The translations under genes and the position numbers were made by a program. From Rhodeus uyekii (lineage: Eukaryota > Chordata > Actinopteri > Cypriniformes > Acheilognathidae), in the NCBI GenBank assembly GCA_037043235.1, contig JAWRVZ010000016.1, forward strand, positions 3,199,001 through 3,263,000: 64,000 nt of DNA. The letters run 5' to 3'. The notes beneath the pieces are model-generated. The model was given only the letters and a program-made list of their open reading frames with translations. It searched no databases and had not been told where the DNA came from. Of this stretch, positions 52,271 to 64,000 are shown piece after piece; position 1 is the stretch's first letter, and every line of letters begins with the position of its first letter.

Positions 52271-54520
52271 ATGAGAAGAAGGGTGCTCATCCCAAAAATG
52301 AATTAGACAAGCATTTCTGCCCTCACGAGTGCAATATTCCCTTCAGACCTTATGTTTTTACTGAAAAACATAATCGTACTTTGTAAATATAAACACATCT
52401 TGATTTTGATTGCTGCAACACACTCCAAAAAAGTTGGGACAGAGGCTAAATAAAATAAAAGTTTTGTATAATATCCATCTGAATATCTTCTGGAATAATA
52501 TAAGATACAATAATAAAGCCACATTAAGTAGGAGAATTGGTAGTAGTTATTCAATTTTAGATGCTTTTTAACAAATATTGACATTTGTGTGCATAGTTGT
52601 GAATCATTTATTAATGCAAGTAATTATTTGATATTATGTTAAATAATTTTGTTAAACTTTTTAACTGATTGACTGGTCAAATAAAGAACAATGTTAATGT
52701 TTTATTTCATTTTTCACACCTTTGGTGCCGGCAGGTTTCTGCATAAAATATTAATTTGCCCATCTTTCTCTAATTTCGCATAAGTGAGCATTTGTGATGT
52801 TTTAAAATCAATCCACGGGTTCCATATTTCATAGCCATCTAAGCATTGCCCCCAAGATTGATATGCAATCTCTCGCAAGAAAATCCAACACTTTAATGGA
52901 ACATAGGCGAACACATTATTCACTTGACATATTGCTGTCAGTGTTATGAAAATCTAGAGTCAATAACAGCCATCAGTGCTATAATCTTACTCTCTGTGGT
53001 ATCCCATAAAATATGGAAAATCTCTACATCTAATTGTTAATTAAATAATTAATTAACACATTAATTGGATACATAACCCTCCTCCTCCCAGTGTTTTTTT
53101 TAATGTTTTATTTTCTATAAACTGAGGTACACATATATGCCAGCAGACAACAAAAAATTGCTGAGTAAAACATGTGTCTTGAAGTTGGTTTTTGTAGAAA
53201 TATTAAAACTGTTCTTCATCAACGCATGTTATCTTTGAAGAATAATTTATGAAATAAATATCTGTACTAAACCAGATAGAAGTTTCAGTTATGAATCATA
53301 AACTATCCCAAAGCACTCTATTCTGTTAAAAAGACAAATATAAGACTCAGTTGCAGAAAATATTTGATTCTATTTTGAACTTCAAACAGTGGTTTTGTGT
53401 CATCTGCACCCCTTGAGTTTTTATTCTGCATAATCAGAAAAAAATATGTTTGATGTATGAATAATATATTCAGATGGGTGTCTAGGTCATACGTGCAAAT
53501 CACTGACAGTTTATTTCAATTATTAATGCAACTTCAACGCAGCAGATTGCACTGAAGCACATATAACATGTTAAAGAACATAACCAATATGAAGAATCTA
53601 ATCTGGGATCAACAGAACCCTTTTAAAAACTCAAGTATCACAATATTTGTCTGACAATATTATTTGTTATGCTGCAGATTACAAAATACAGAGACAAATG
53701 ATTGAAACCAGATGAGTATTTCAGTGTAGATGGCTGAAGTTGTCATGTGACCAGTCATATCACCACAGGAAGCAACTCAAGTATCACAACATAATATTTT
53801 TATGACAATGTTATTTATTATGCTGCAGATACCTGATACGTGAGTCCTGTGGTATATTATAGACATGGGGGCTAATTTATCAATGCATTATTAAAGTGTG
53901 GCTGTGGCTTGGCTGCATGCATTTGGATGGCCAAATATGTAAATAACCAAGCAAAAACAAACAAGGAATGTATCAAAGACCATATTGTGAGTGGTGTTTA
54001 CTTATGCCATCATTTCAGATCTGCTATTTCTAGTTAAAAATGTTCCTAAATCTTTGTCATGTTGGATATAGAAATAGCCAATTGCTTCCATCCACTTGTT
54101 ATGCTGTTTTGTTATCGACAAAGTGAATATGTGTTAAAAAAGATCCAGGCCTCCAGCCTGTTTCCATCTAATTGGTCTTTTACAGATAAAATGGTGTGCT
54201 TAATAACATCATCCCCAATAAAACACACTATTGCATAAGTTTTGTTAAATCACTAAAAAAAATCTGCCCTTGAGTTGTTTCCATACAAAATTTTGCATAT
54301 AACGCAAATTATATTGTATCTTTAGAAATATTACTAAAATACAGAGAGTAATGAGATAAATTGAATTAGCTAGCTTACTACTTTAGGTTACTACTAAATT
54401 TGGAAATATTAGGAAATAAAAATAACGCAGACTTCTTGTAACTACCTTTATGTTATGAATCCCATGGGTTTGGACACAGGGTGGCTAATTTTTCTTCTCT
54501 GCAAAAGTATGGCTCCATAA
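52271..54520. other. Non-coding DNA with a local duplication
   Basis: No gene. A segment of about 55 bp occurs twice in direct orientation at 53624-53680 and 53777-53835 (CTCAAGTATCACAA, TATGCTGCAGAT). ACTCCAAAAAAGTTGGGACAG at 52425 resembles a dispersed fish repeat. Confidence 0.5.
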
Positions 54521-54862
54521 GGTAACACTTTACGGTAAGGGTACATGAATTATCATACATAATATAAGGGTACATAATTATCCATAAACTCATGCATGAA
54601 TTATGCATTTATTCACACATTAAAATCTCATGACTCATCAGGAACTAACACAAGTTTAAAGTCTTTCGTTCATGACTTCATGGATGAACAACACCTTAAT
54701 TAAACCATTAACTAAGATGAGTACATCATGAATTATGATTTACTATGCATGATCATGCTTCTTTGTTCACAGAAAAATAAAATTGTTAGTTCCTGATAAA
54801 TCATGAGTTATTAATGCGTGAATTAATGCATAATTCATGTACTCTTACTGTAAAGTGTACCT
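54521..54862. mobile_element. MITE with long inverted ends
   Basis: Left end GGTAACACTTTACGGTAAGG then GTACATGAATTA; right end, on minus, GGTACACTTTACAGTAAGAG then TACATGAATTA. About 340 bp, no coding capacity, superfamily unassigned. Confidence 0.75.
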
Positions 54863-55039
54863 TACCTTACTCTAAATTCAATTTCAAGCTTTTTGGATTC
54901 AAACCTATTTATTTTCCTAATTTGCTTAAAATTAAAATATATTGCATATTAATAAATTGTATTTCTACAATTATTTTATTAACAAATGCCATGTTTGTGA
55001 CTTTCTTTTGTTAACTAGCCAGCTAATAGTGATGAAATC

Positions 55040-55480
55040 ACGATTCCTATTGAAAGGGAACTTGCACTGCATCCCAAAGGGGTCACTGTGGGGAATATGA
55101 AAGGTGAATCTAATGAATGAATCTAAACATGAAAATGAACTTGGCTTTGGCACCTATGATGTCACCACTGGTGAGACTACAAGCATAAAAGGGCACCTAT
55201 TCAATACGTCATCCTCTTTCTTCCTTTGTTCGTCCTCTTTCTGTTTGTTTGAAGCATGTGTTTTGGAAACTATGTTAAGTACAAGTAGTGAAAGTTTCAA
55301 ACAGTGTGTTCATCCATGTAAGATATTTCTGACACCTGATGAAACGCATGACATATATGTTATGTGCTTGGGCAAGGAGCATACACGCACAGTCCTTAAG
55401 GGGCTGTTTGCGTGTATTGCGATTGCTTTTTACACACATACTCATATTAACCTACACTGAATACAAAAAAATGTCTACAT
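55040..55480 (+). pseudogene. DIRS terminal repeat with start of gag
   Basis: TTGAAAGGGAACTTGCAC, then ATGATGTCACC and CATAAAAGGGC form a DIRS terminus. The frame 55104-55460 then gives CVHPCKIFLTPDETHDIYVM and CLGKEHTRTVLKG, matching the inner DIRS gag start (CVYPCPRSITDRDTHVMCVF, CLGVEHAW). Confidence 0.72.
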
Positions 55481-55517
55481 ACTCTATGTAACTCATACTC
55501 CGCTATCTCAACCTATA

Positions 55518-56560
55518 CAGGTGCTGGTCATATAATTAAAATATCCTCATAAAGTTGATTTATTTCACTAATTCCATTTAAAAAGTGAAACTTGTATATT
55601 GTATTCATTCATTACACACAGACTGATATAATTCAAATGTTTATTCCCAAATTCAGTATGCCAGAAAATTGTAATATTACTTAAGACTAATACAAAGAAA
55701 GGATTTTTAGAAATCTTGGCCAACTGAAAAGTATGAACATGAAAAGTATGAGCATGTACAGCACTCAATACTTAGTTATGGTTCCTTTTGCCTGAATTAC
55801 TGCAGCAATGTGGCGTGGCATGGAGTCAATCAGTCTGTGGCACTGCTCAGGTGTTATGAGAGCCCAGCTTTCAGCTCTTCTGCCTCTTCACAATGCCCCA
55901 CAGATTTTGTATGGGGTTAAGGTCAGGCGAGTTTGCTGACCAGTTAAGAACAGGGATACCATGGTCCTTAAACCAGGTACTGGTTGCTTTGGCACTGTGT
56001 GCAGGTGCCAAGTCCTGTTGGAAAATTAAATCTCCATAAAGTTTGTCAGCATCAGGAAGCATGAAGTGCTCTAAAACTTCCTGACATACAGCTGCATTGA
56101 CCTAGGTCTGTGCGCAGCAGTGGCATAGCCACGGGGGGGCCTGGGTGGGCCTGGGCCCCCTCATTTACATGTCCGGCCCTCAGATTTTTAATTGGTTAAA
56201 ATGGCGACTGTGAAAACGAAAGTGAAAGCACATATCGCCCGCCGCACAAGACAATCGCAACGCACCCCCAAAGTCAACAATTGGTGTTGTGCGTACCCCC
56301 CCCCCCCGTCAACAATCGCGGGCAGTATGGCCCCCTCATTTTAAGCTGGGCCCCCTCAAAAACAAATTCTGGCTACGCCCCTGGTGCGCAGTGGTTCTTG
56401 AAGCACTGACTCCAGCTGCAGCCCACACATGTTTGAATGGATTTTGTTTCACAATCCTCTCCAGGGTGCGGTTATCCCTATTGCTTTTCTACCACATCTT
56501 TTCCTTCCCTTCGCCTTTAGGTAATTTTCATGCTGGCTCTCAAAGGGTTGACTGTTTGTG
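55518..56560 (-). pseudogene. Tc1 transposon, split by a hAT MITE
   Basis: Begins after a TA with CAGGTGCTGGTCATATAATT, a known type of fish Tc1 end. The minus frame 56062-55871 carries LIFQQDLAPAHSAKATSTWF with the second catalytic Asp, then NSPDLNPIQNLWGIVKR. The final catalytic residue of the DDE triad, normally Glu in NPIENLW, reads Gln. The N-terminal side continues beyond the MITE at 56392-56520. Dead copy; right terminus not found. Confidence 0.82.
56118..56383. mobile_element. hAT MITE nested in the Tc1 element
   Basis: 266 bp with inverted ends CAGTGGCATAGCCA and (minus) CAGGGGCGTAGCCA. It is flanked by identical 8-bp duplications GTGCGCAG at 56110-56117 and 56384-56391, the hAT hallmark. 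The Tc1 sequence resumes exactly after the duplication. Confidence 0.92.
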
Positions 56561-56669
56561 AAATTTCTGTTTCCAAAGCTTACATAAAAGGGCAAAATGA
56601 ATGTTACTTTTGAATCTGAATAAATTAATGTCATAAAATGTATCAGGTTAACTAAGTATATATGGTTCA

Positions 56670-56945
56670 ATAAGAATAGGGAATGAGATGCTTTGTCCCC
56701 TAGGGGGAGTAATGGGGAATACCTCCAGTATGACAGGTGTCTGAAGCATGAATCTAAACACGACAATGAACTTGAAATTGGCAGGCAGCTGCTTATGACA
56801 TCACCAGTGGTGCAACTGCGAGTATAAAAGGTCACCTGTGCAATATTTCATCCATTTCTTATCTGAAGGAAGGAATCCATTCTCAAAGAACCATAGTTAT
56901 GTGCGCAACCTGAGACATTCCATTACAAAAGCTTGTAAAGAACAG
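56670..56945 (+). mobile_element. DIRS terminal repeat fragment
   Basis: GAATGAGATGCTTTGTCCCC followed by ATGACATCACCAGTGG and GAGTATAAAAGGTCACCTG. It parallels 55040-55230 in the same orientation, including GAATCTAAACA(T/C)GA and AATGAACTTG. Confidence 0.65.
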
Positions 56946-59554
56946 AGGCTCAGGAGCATGCTCTAAAAGAAAGCCTAGCTACGCTCATATTCGGGTTTTG
57001 AACCTCGCTACAGCAACCGTGACAGTCTTATTCTTACCAATTTAATCATATGAATATAAAAGATTAAATGCGCCAAAGAAACAGTTATTTAACTGGAGTG
57101 ACACCATGAACACAGATGCTGCATATTCTAATTTGATTATTCTAATTCTTCTAATTTGATTTAATTTAATTTGTCATTTGATAGCACATTTATTTGCATA
57201 AAGCTCTTTTTCTTTACAAAAAGTATTGCCAAATAAATGTATGTGCAAAATTGAAATGGAAAAACATTTGCAAAAATTGTTGACATTTACAAAAATGTAG
57301 TATGTATTTCTTTTTAATTAATAATTACTTCACGACCGTTAACAAGTATGGTCTATGTGTGTAGTCTGAATGTAATCTGGATGTACTAAAATTGCCATGT
57401 TGATCATCATTTGACATGGCAACATCAGCTGCATCGTTTCACTGCCATTTACTGCTCTTCAGTGACCTGATACAGTAAAGTGTTCATTAGATGCAGATTT
57501 CATATCCACACCAGAAGCAGAAGGCCATCCTGTTGCTTTGTGACTACTATTTTATGAATACTGTACAGCTTTGGGAATTCAAACAGCTCTGCAAGAAGTT
57601 TTTTTTATACATAACATCCTAACTAGAACACAAACTGTTTTGATGAATCTTGAAAGTTGCTCTTTTGCAAGGTTGATATACAGTACATGTATTCACAGAA
57701 TCAAGGTTGTTATTTTTAAAGACAGACAACTTTTACCCTACAAATAACTGTAAAGTAAAAAGACACAAATGATCTCTGAACTAAATCAAAATGCTATCCA
57801 TGGGCTTCATATATATGCATTCCCATCTACAGAAATATGCAATGATAGAACATTCCACCTTTGGGGACCTCAGCATAGAGTCCCACTGGCAATCATTTCT
57901 AAGGAATCCCAGGTTACTGCTTCATCCTCACATCATCAAGAGCCTTGTGACCTTGACACTGTGTAACTCAATCTTTACATCCTGTTGTCCTCAAACTGTC
58001 TTTTGAACTCGAGTTTGACTCTGACTTTTGAATTTTGAATGAATATGTCAGACCTGACTCGTACTTACATATCTACCCCTCTAGATCTTAGGTTTTAGTT
58101 TGTTTGCCTTCACTTACATTACATCTCAATAGAGGCTCCTGCTACTAAAATGTATGTATTTTTATTTATAGATTATTTATTTTTAATGACCATCTGAACT
58201 GATTCTACACAAATTCAGGCAAAAGTACATACAGTACAATGTTAGATCTACAATATAATGCAGACAAAGTCATAAACTTGCGCAAAAGATTTAGCCAAAA
58301 GAATTCTACATTTTTAGGCATTGACGCTGACCTCCTCCCAGCAGGCAACTGGTCAGGTATTTCCATCATTGTTATCGCAGACCCTTATAGCGGGGTGTGT
58401 GCTCACTAACGAGATGTGCCTGCATCTTCATGCCTCATCAGGATCTCATTTGTATCTCAAAACTTTGAAGTTGTTCTTCAGGCCAGCCCCCAAAACCCAC
58501 GCAACTTCAAAAACCACGACCTCGGAAATAAATCACCGCAGTGCTTGCTTTCTCGGTTTTACTCTAATTAACCCACTTCGATTGCATCGTATGGCAACAT
58601 TCAACAATACCTTTCATATCCAGCCAGAGGAGAGCTTCATTTATCGGCAAAACGATCATTAGCAACCTTAAAACTGGAAGAAATACTAATTAGAGATGGA
58701 ATAAAATTGTAAAAAAAATATTGTATTTTATAACTGGGTGCATTAGTGAGGACAACTTCTTCATGGAGAATATTAACAACTGTCTGAAGGTCATTTATTT
58801 GATTCCTTCCATATCCATTGCTTCTAGTTATTTTAGTGATATTTTCAAACTTCTCACTTCCTTAATTTGGTGCAGTGTATTCATTCCTGAGAACATAAGA
58901 TGTCAGGCACAGACATATTGCATTCTGGAAGTATTTACAGAAGCATGAACTCCAAGCAGTGTTTCAGAATTGGTTTTATAGGGATGAAGTAATGAAAGAT
59001 GTGATTATTAGGCTTAAATGCTCTTGTTAGACCATAAAAAATGTGTTTGCATTAACACGTCTGGAACTCATAGTGTTTATTGCTTCTGTAATTGTACTGT
59101 TTGGTGATATATCAGTGAGAAATACAAACAACTCTTTTTATTGTCGTCATATTAAGGTTTTCTGGATAAGCCATGACTCTTCAGAAAAACAAACAAAATG
59201 TTTATTAGGTTTTGATGAAGGCTTTTGTGACTTTTGATGTAGACACGTTTGTCATGTTTAGTTGTTTTCATGAAATATTCAAGGGATTTAAAAACATGGA
59301 TAATGTATGATGGCACACATTCTCCTTTTTGAAAATTGCTAGTGTTGGAAAATGGCCCATTTCATAATGCATAATTCATTAGCATATCATATCATGCAAG
59401 TTCTCTATTAAAAAAAATATGTTTTGGATGTTAGGGTGCTTGTTTTGTTCGATGAGGAAGTTTAAACAAAGATACCGTCTTTCTAAGTATTTTAACCTGC
59501 AAGAACCTCATGATTCACTATAAGCTTAATCAGATTTGCTGATTACACAAAACC
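56946..59554. other. Non-coding DNA; possible conserved elements
   Basis: No gene. 57740-57930 and 58320-58670 are complex, repeat-free stretches and candidate conserved elements. The 113-codon frame at 58321-58662 has no recognisable domain. Confidence 0.4.
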
Positions 59555-60241
59555 TGTCAGGGTTCTGTCACTTCGGTCTTGTTTTCCCGTGTTCTGTGAC
59601 AGATCCCTGTCACTACTACATTACCGTGTCTTCATGGGAGCGTGCGGTGTCGAGTGTTCTCGAGTCGCACGTTCTCCTGTCTGTGAAGCGTCTTGTGTGC
59701 AGGGCGTGGTGTTCGATCCCAGGACGTTGGTTTTGTTTAGTTTAGGTTTTGTGTCGGGATTGGAACATTCATGCTCTGTCTGTTTGTCCTCTGTTAGTGC
59801 ACGAGTGCACACGGTCTCGAGCTTTGCACGCAGTTTGTGTTTTCACAAGATTTTTCGCTGTCTTGTTTTGTTTTCGTGTGGACATGCGGAGAATGTGTGT
59901 TCGCATTGGCTGCGTGTTTGTTTCCTGTCATTGTGCAACCCCACCCATCTTGTTCCTTTGTTATTGTTTGATTTGCCCTACCTGTTCTCCCTCAATTACC
60001 TGCCTTGTGTGTTCACTATTAACTGTCCTGTCCTGCTTCATTGTCATTGCTATGTCTTTGAATGCTTTGTGTATATTGACAACGTCTGTTCATCATCTCC
60101 AGTCCAGTCAAATCAGTTAGTCCAGTCTTGTTTTCCCCTTCGGACTGGTTTTTGTTTGGAGTTTGTTTTATTTTTTACTTAGTAAAGAACCCTTCCACCT
60201 AGTGAATGAGTACTTCCTTCTTCCCTTCCTCAAAGCTGACA
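59555..60241 (+). mobile_element. Solo LTR
   Basis: 687 bp, TGTCAGGGTTCTGTCACTTC to AAAGCTGACA, flanked by perfect 5-bp duplications AAACC at 59550-59554 and 60242-60246. TTAGTAAAGAACC near the end may serve in polyadenylation. The 197-codon frame inside is not a gene. Same family as 35530-35955 and 39284-39962. Confidence 0.88.
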
Positions 60242-62214
60242 AAACCATGCTGGTCAAGTAGCAGGCTGTGATGGCTGGTTAAACAGATCAGCAAATAATA
60301 TTCCAGCAGTAACCAGCTTTCTCCCTTAAGGAAACTCCAACTTGAAATATATTTCCTGTTTGTACTTGTTTTGTAGACTTTTAGTTTGTAGTTCGGCCTT
60401 GTTTTCTGATTCCTGTTTTCTTCTATTTACTCCTTGATTGTCTCCAGTTGTCCACATGGCCATAAATGCTAACATTACCTAACAGACTCATGTGAGGTTC
60501 TTAGAAAGGGTTTCAGTATATTGTGTATTTTACATAAACTGTATATTGGAGGGCTATCCCAACCACCCCATAAGACTTGATTCAATCAGAGCTCTGCTTG
60601 GGAGATCCAGTCACCTCTGAAACTTCAGAAAAAGCCACTGAGAATTGATGAGTAGAATTTGCATGCGTCACTCCCCCGGACATGTAGGTATAAAAGGAGC
60701 TGGCGTTCTTCAACTTAAATGTGTTCTTCTGACCTGGTAGTGTTCATTAATTTTCTGCATGAAATTTCTCAGCTGTTTCTGAGATTTACAAATGCAGAAA
60801 AAAGCTTTCCCTAAGTGATTCAGCATGAAAGAGCAGTTTACTCTAAAATACACTGAGAGTGTCTTTGTAAAGATGTCTTTCTGCCTGTGTGTTTCTATCG
60901 ATATCTCTTGTCCTTGGATGGTCACAAATCCTGCACTTAAAGTTTTTCATGAGGCTAGCTCTGAGACGGGATTGATGCAGGAACTGGGCTCACTGACTGA
61001 CATCATTCTTGGCATCTTCTTTACAGCCCCACCTCGCAAGTTGGCCTTTTTGGTGGCACTATTGAAGACTTTTCCCAGCAGTTTTTGAAGTAAAGAAGCA
61101 GACTGAAGCAATTAAACGTATCCTGACTCTGCGTGGTGCAATGAGGCCACAGAGATCGCAATCGTCATCTACTAGCCACTGAGGGTGTTTGCCTATGACT
61201 GCCACCCCAGCTCTGCCATCACCTGACTCCACGGCCAGGCCGCAGCGCCAAGCCTCTTACAGGAATGCAATGTAGCCAGCTAATAAGACAACCTTCCAAG
61301 CTTCCCTGAGACAGGTGACACAGGAATAGCAGAAGCTGCTCTGTTTCAGCACCAATCCTTCAGGCTCTTCACAAAAGTCGCAGAAGCTGCTTTTCCCCCA
61401 CTCATGGAAGTGGACATCATCATTCTCAATAATGTTGATGGCTGATACTTGCTCACTCTTGATATTTATTGTGTCTGCACAAAGAACTCAAACATCTCAG
61501 CTAATTGGGGCTTCAGGTGATCTGGGAAAAGAGTAAGATCCCTCCAGTGTAGACCATCTCTTTTCTCAGGATGGAGTTGTACTCAGTCACTATGACAAAG
61601 AGCCCTTGAACATGCATGCCCAGTTGGTGCTAAATTGCCTGAAGCCATTCAGGGGGAAAATAGTGGCTCCACTAAAACAGTTTCAGAGGCTCCAGGGGCA
61701 CATGGCATCCTCAGCAGTGGTAATAACGATTGAGTTGATCCATATGAGACCATTTCAGCACAATTTAATTCGGTGTGTTGTTGGGTATGAGCAGGTAATT
61801 AACTGGCCAGGTGCTCCTCTTGCAAACAACACCTTTCTCCTCCCTGCTGCGATATTGTGTACTTTATTGTTCATGTGAGTTCTCAGACCTGCAAATGATT
61901 TTCAGTGCCCTGTAGCAGTCCAGACCTAATAGTTGTGTTGCATGCCCTTTTGGGGTCAGTGCGTATACTGAAGCTAAGTGCTCCACATGTAGTGATACCC
62001 TGATGTTAATCTCAAACCATCATTTTCAAATCATTTTCCCCCATAAGAATTAACAGAAAAAAAGTAATCAGTTTTGGTCCTCTAAAAAACTCCCTTATTA
62101 ATGCTAATAAAAATGGGGAAAAAACTATTTTTAATTGCTATAGAGACATACACACACAATCAATTATAGTACATAAGAATTCCTGTGATATAAAATAAAA
62201 TGTGATTTTAATTA

Positions 62215-62533
62215 TGTCACAGTCATGTCATTCCTCCTGTGTGATCCTTCTGTGTTCCTGTCGACTGTCACGACAGCCACTCCCCCTTGTTAGTTGTGTC
62301 AGGTGCTCCCCGTTTCCCTGTCTATTTAAAGCCTCATGTTCTCCCTTATCTTTGTCGATTGTTAACATTACGTGTTCCATATGTGTGGATGTCGCCAGTG
62401 TCTTCCTGGTTCTGAGTTTTGCAGTTTTTTTGAGTTTTGTTAAGTGCCGTTTGGTTTTCATTTCGTAATAAAGTGAGTTTCCGAGTCTGCTCCTCATCTC
62501 TCTGTATCGCACACCGTCCTCCTAGTTGTAACA
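62215..62533 (+). mobile_element. Solo LTR nested in the DIRS remnant
   Basis: 319 bp, TGTCACAGTC to AGTTGTAACA. CTATTTAAAGCC is TATA-like and CGTAATAAAGTGAGTTTCCG carries the polyadenylation signal. Related to the LTR at 12059-12411 (shared AGAGTTTCCG-type end and CGTGTTC...GTGTG block). Flanks do not match. Confidence 0.7.
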
Positions 62534-62549
62534 TTATGAGTTCTTACCT

Positions 62550-63094
62550 TCGAGACAGACAATACAGTAGCGGCGGAGAAGGAGGAAGGAGGGATGACGT
62601 AGATTACGTAGGTTACGTAGATAATGCAAACACAATATGGAAGACTTGCAGGAGATACGTATGGACTATGGTGACAAATCCATGCCAAAAAGAAATGAGC
62701 GCAAAACTGTTGTTTGTGTGTCCATAAATTACATCCTCGAGCAGAAAACACATCTACACATGAAAAAAATGGGAGCCCGTGAGTTAATTTTAATCCCTAG
62801 TGGGCGTATATATCTCATTTGCAGCAATATACACGCATGACATCTCATCTGCAGCAATACGTGTGCTCGATCTTCTCCCGACTGTTGTTATTGCTCGCGT
62901 GAACATGTATTCATCGACTACAATAAAAGTGAAGTGAATGAGTGAGGCAGCGTGGGCTCCGAATACTTTACCACTTATAAGCATGCTCGTATCTCAAATA
63001 TTTACTTGTATTTCAAAGTAAAAATTAGCTCGAAGGCTTGCTCGTATCTCGGAATACTCGTATGTCAAGACACTCATATCTCAAGGTATTACTG
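62550..63094 (-). mobile_element. pogo/Tigger-like MITE
   Basis: The right end on minus reads CAGTAATACCTTGAGATATG. Repeated CTCGTATCTC-like units lie in the last 120 bp, as in the copy at 10455-10615. Left boundary uncertain; (A)TTACGTAG is repeated three times near 62600-62625. Confidence 0.55.
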
Positions 63095-63430
63095 TACTGT
63101 CCTTACAGTTCCTGAGTGATATGAAGGACTATACAGCTTATGTGGGTTGTTGGTAGATTAAGATGTTGTGAGTACACTTGTTACACAGCATGCAGCAGCT
63201 TGAAACTCAGTTCAGCTGTTGTGGCACTTTCTATTGAGACCCTCAGTGCCAGTCTTCGACACCACATCAAAGGGACTTACAGTTAGTGAATGTCTTGGTT
63301 ACTGTTTTAACCTCTATACTCTGATTGAGGGAATGAGACATGGTGTCCCTCTTTCCACAACACTGGATTACCTTCTGGAGGGCCATTGGACAACTCTCGG
63401 CTCCTCAGCACAAACCTGAATGAGTGGATG

Positions 63431-64000
63431 CACACCAGGTTCTTTTATACCCCTATGTTCAGAGGATAAGGTATGAAACCAATAAGTTTGTTTCATGAAA
63501 ACAAATAAATGTTTTAGAAACACTTACAGGAAAATGGGTTACTGCTCTGAGGACTATGATCAATATAAACCACAGAGATGTATTGCCTGTAACCTTTTCT
63601 GATGAAGGCAAATCTGTGATGAATTTTTATCCATCAGATAAGCATTTTTGATGTCCTAAAGATGACTTTGATCAAAGTTACTGTTTTTTGCAAATAATTG
63701 CAGAATTTTGAATTCCTACTTAAATTTCAGTTCTCTGAGAACTCTGGGAGAGCCTCTTTTGTTCTCCACAATGCTGTCATGTCAGTTCAGAGCCCCAAGT
63801 TATTTAGCCTTTGAAGAATATCATGTCTTAAAACTCACTTTAAAAGAACTGCATGCGCTCAGATGTTTTATGATTCAGTTTAGGTGTGAGTGTTGATTTT
63901 TAGAATGTCAGAAGCCAAACTTTTTTTAAATTTTCTAACCTTTTATCTACATTGTTGGTTTATGTATGCATTTCATTTTCCCAATGCTGCCTAACTCTTC
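63431..64000. other. Non-coding DNA, no gene seen
   Basis: No recognised gene or element to the window end. Confidence 0.5.

Larger units (their letters stand above)
60480..63430 (+). pseudogene. Decayed DIRS retrotransposon with nested inserts
   Basis: Starts with a DIRS-like terminus (about 60500-60720; GCATGCGTCACTCCC, GGTATAAAAGGAGC). Gag-like residues follow (ASSETGLMQELG, 60945-61000). The RT/RNase H segment VAPLKQFQRLQGHMASSAVV, HMRPFQHN lies at 61650-61770; usual DIRS form is FQRLLGHMASAA...HMRPLQ. A distal terminus is at about 63260-63400 (GTCTTCGACACCACATC, GAGGGAATGAGACATGGTGT). An LTR and a pogo-like MITE interrupt it. No frame is intact. Confidence 0.7.

Noticed and set aside
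59589..60182. 197-codon open frame, the longest in the right part
   Set aside because: It lies wholly within a solo LTR with a perfect target duplication and has no protein-domain features.

Overview
The window looks like a piece of teleost fish chromosome, most likely a cypriniform or other ostariophysan, but the species cannot be named from the sequence. The evidence is one intron-containing vertebrate gene with canonical GT/AG splice sites, AT-rich non-coding DNA, and a dense load of fish-type transposable elements: DIRS-group tyrosine-recombinase retrotransposons, Ty3/Gypsy elements, Tc1/mariner, hAT, pogo/Tigger-like and foldback MITEs, and L2/CR1-like LINEs. No bacterial-style operon, CRISPR array or rRNA is present.

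The only intact gene is on the minus strand at 8320-14549. Five coding exons splice in a consistent phase to a 228-residue R4-type regulator of G-protein signalling. The C-terminal Arg-Arg-Arg-Ser-Arg-Ser-Phe motif and the overall alignment identify it as rgs18. Its introns hold solo LTRs, MITEs and a long GATA tetranucleotide repeat. A 1.6-kb LTR element with a perfect target-site duplication lies 193 bp past the stop codon.

Region by region: 1-6.5 kb is non-coding DNA with MITEs. 6.5-8.1 kb is a short non-autonomous LTR element. 8.3-14.55 kb is rgs18. 14.9-18 kb holds a second short LTR element and two Tc1 copies. 18-26 kb is mostly unique DNA with MITEs that carry inserted LTRs. 26.2-28 kb is a hAT MITE followed by a DIRS gag fragment. 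28.6-35.3 kb is a three-layer nest: a young DIRS element inside an older DIRS element inside a DNA element. 36.9-38.5 kb is a decayed DIRS. 39.3-42.3 kb has a solo LTR and a Gypsy deletion derivative. 42.3-48.2 kb is largely unique DNA with a DIRS fragment and a TTAA MITE. 48.2-51 kb has two internally deleted LINEs. 52-63.4 kb has DIRS termini, a Tc1 with a hAT MITE inside, solo LTRs and another DIRS remnant.

In mammals a large gene desert separates RGS18 from BRINP3 on the 5' side of RGS18. The 49 kb upstream of the gene here also lacks genes, which fits that arrangement by inference. Several complex, repeat-free stretches there are candidate conserved non-coding elements. I found no convincing new gene system. 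The strongest unusual observations are the nested DIRS structure, a tRNA-Asp-like insertion inside a DIRS gag, a local triplication in its RT, and a Gypsy element whose deletion joins gag to the end of RNase H.
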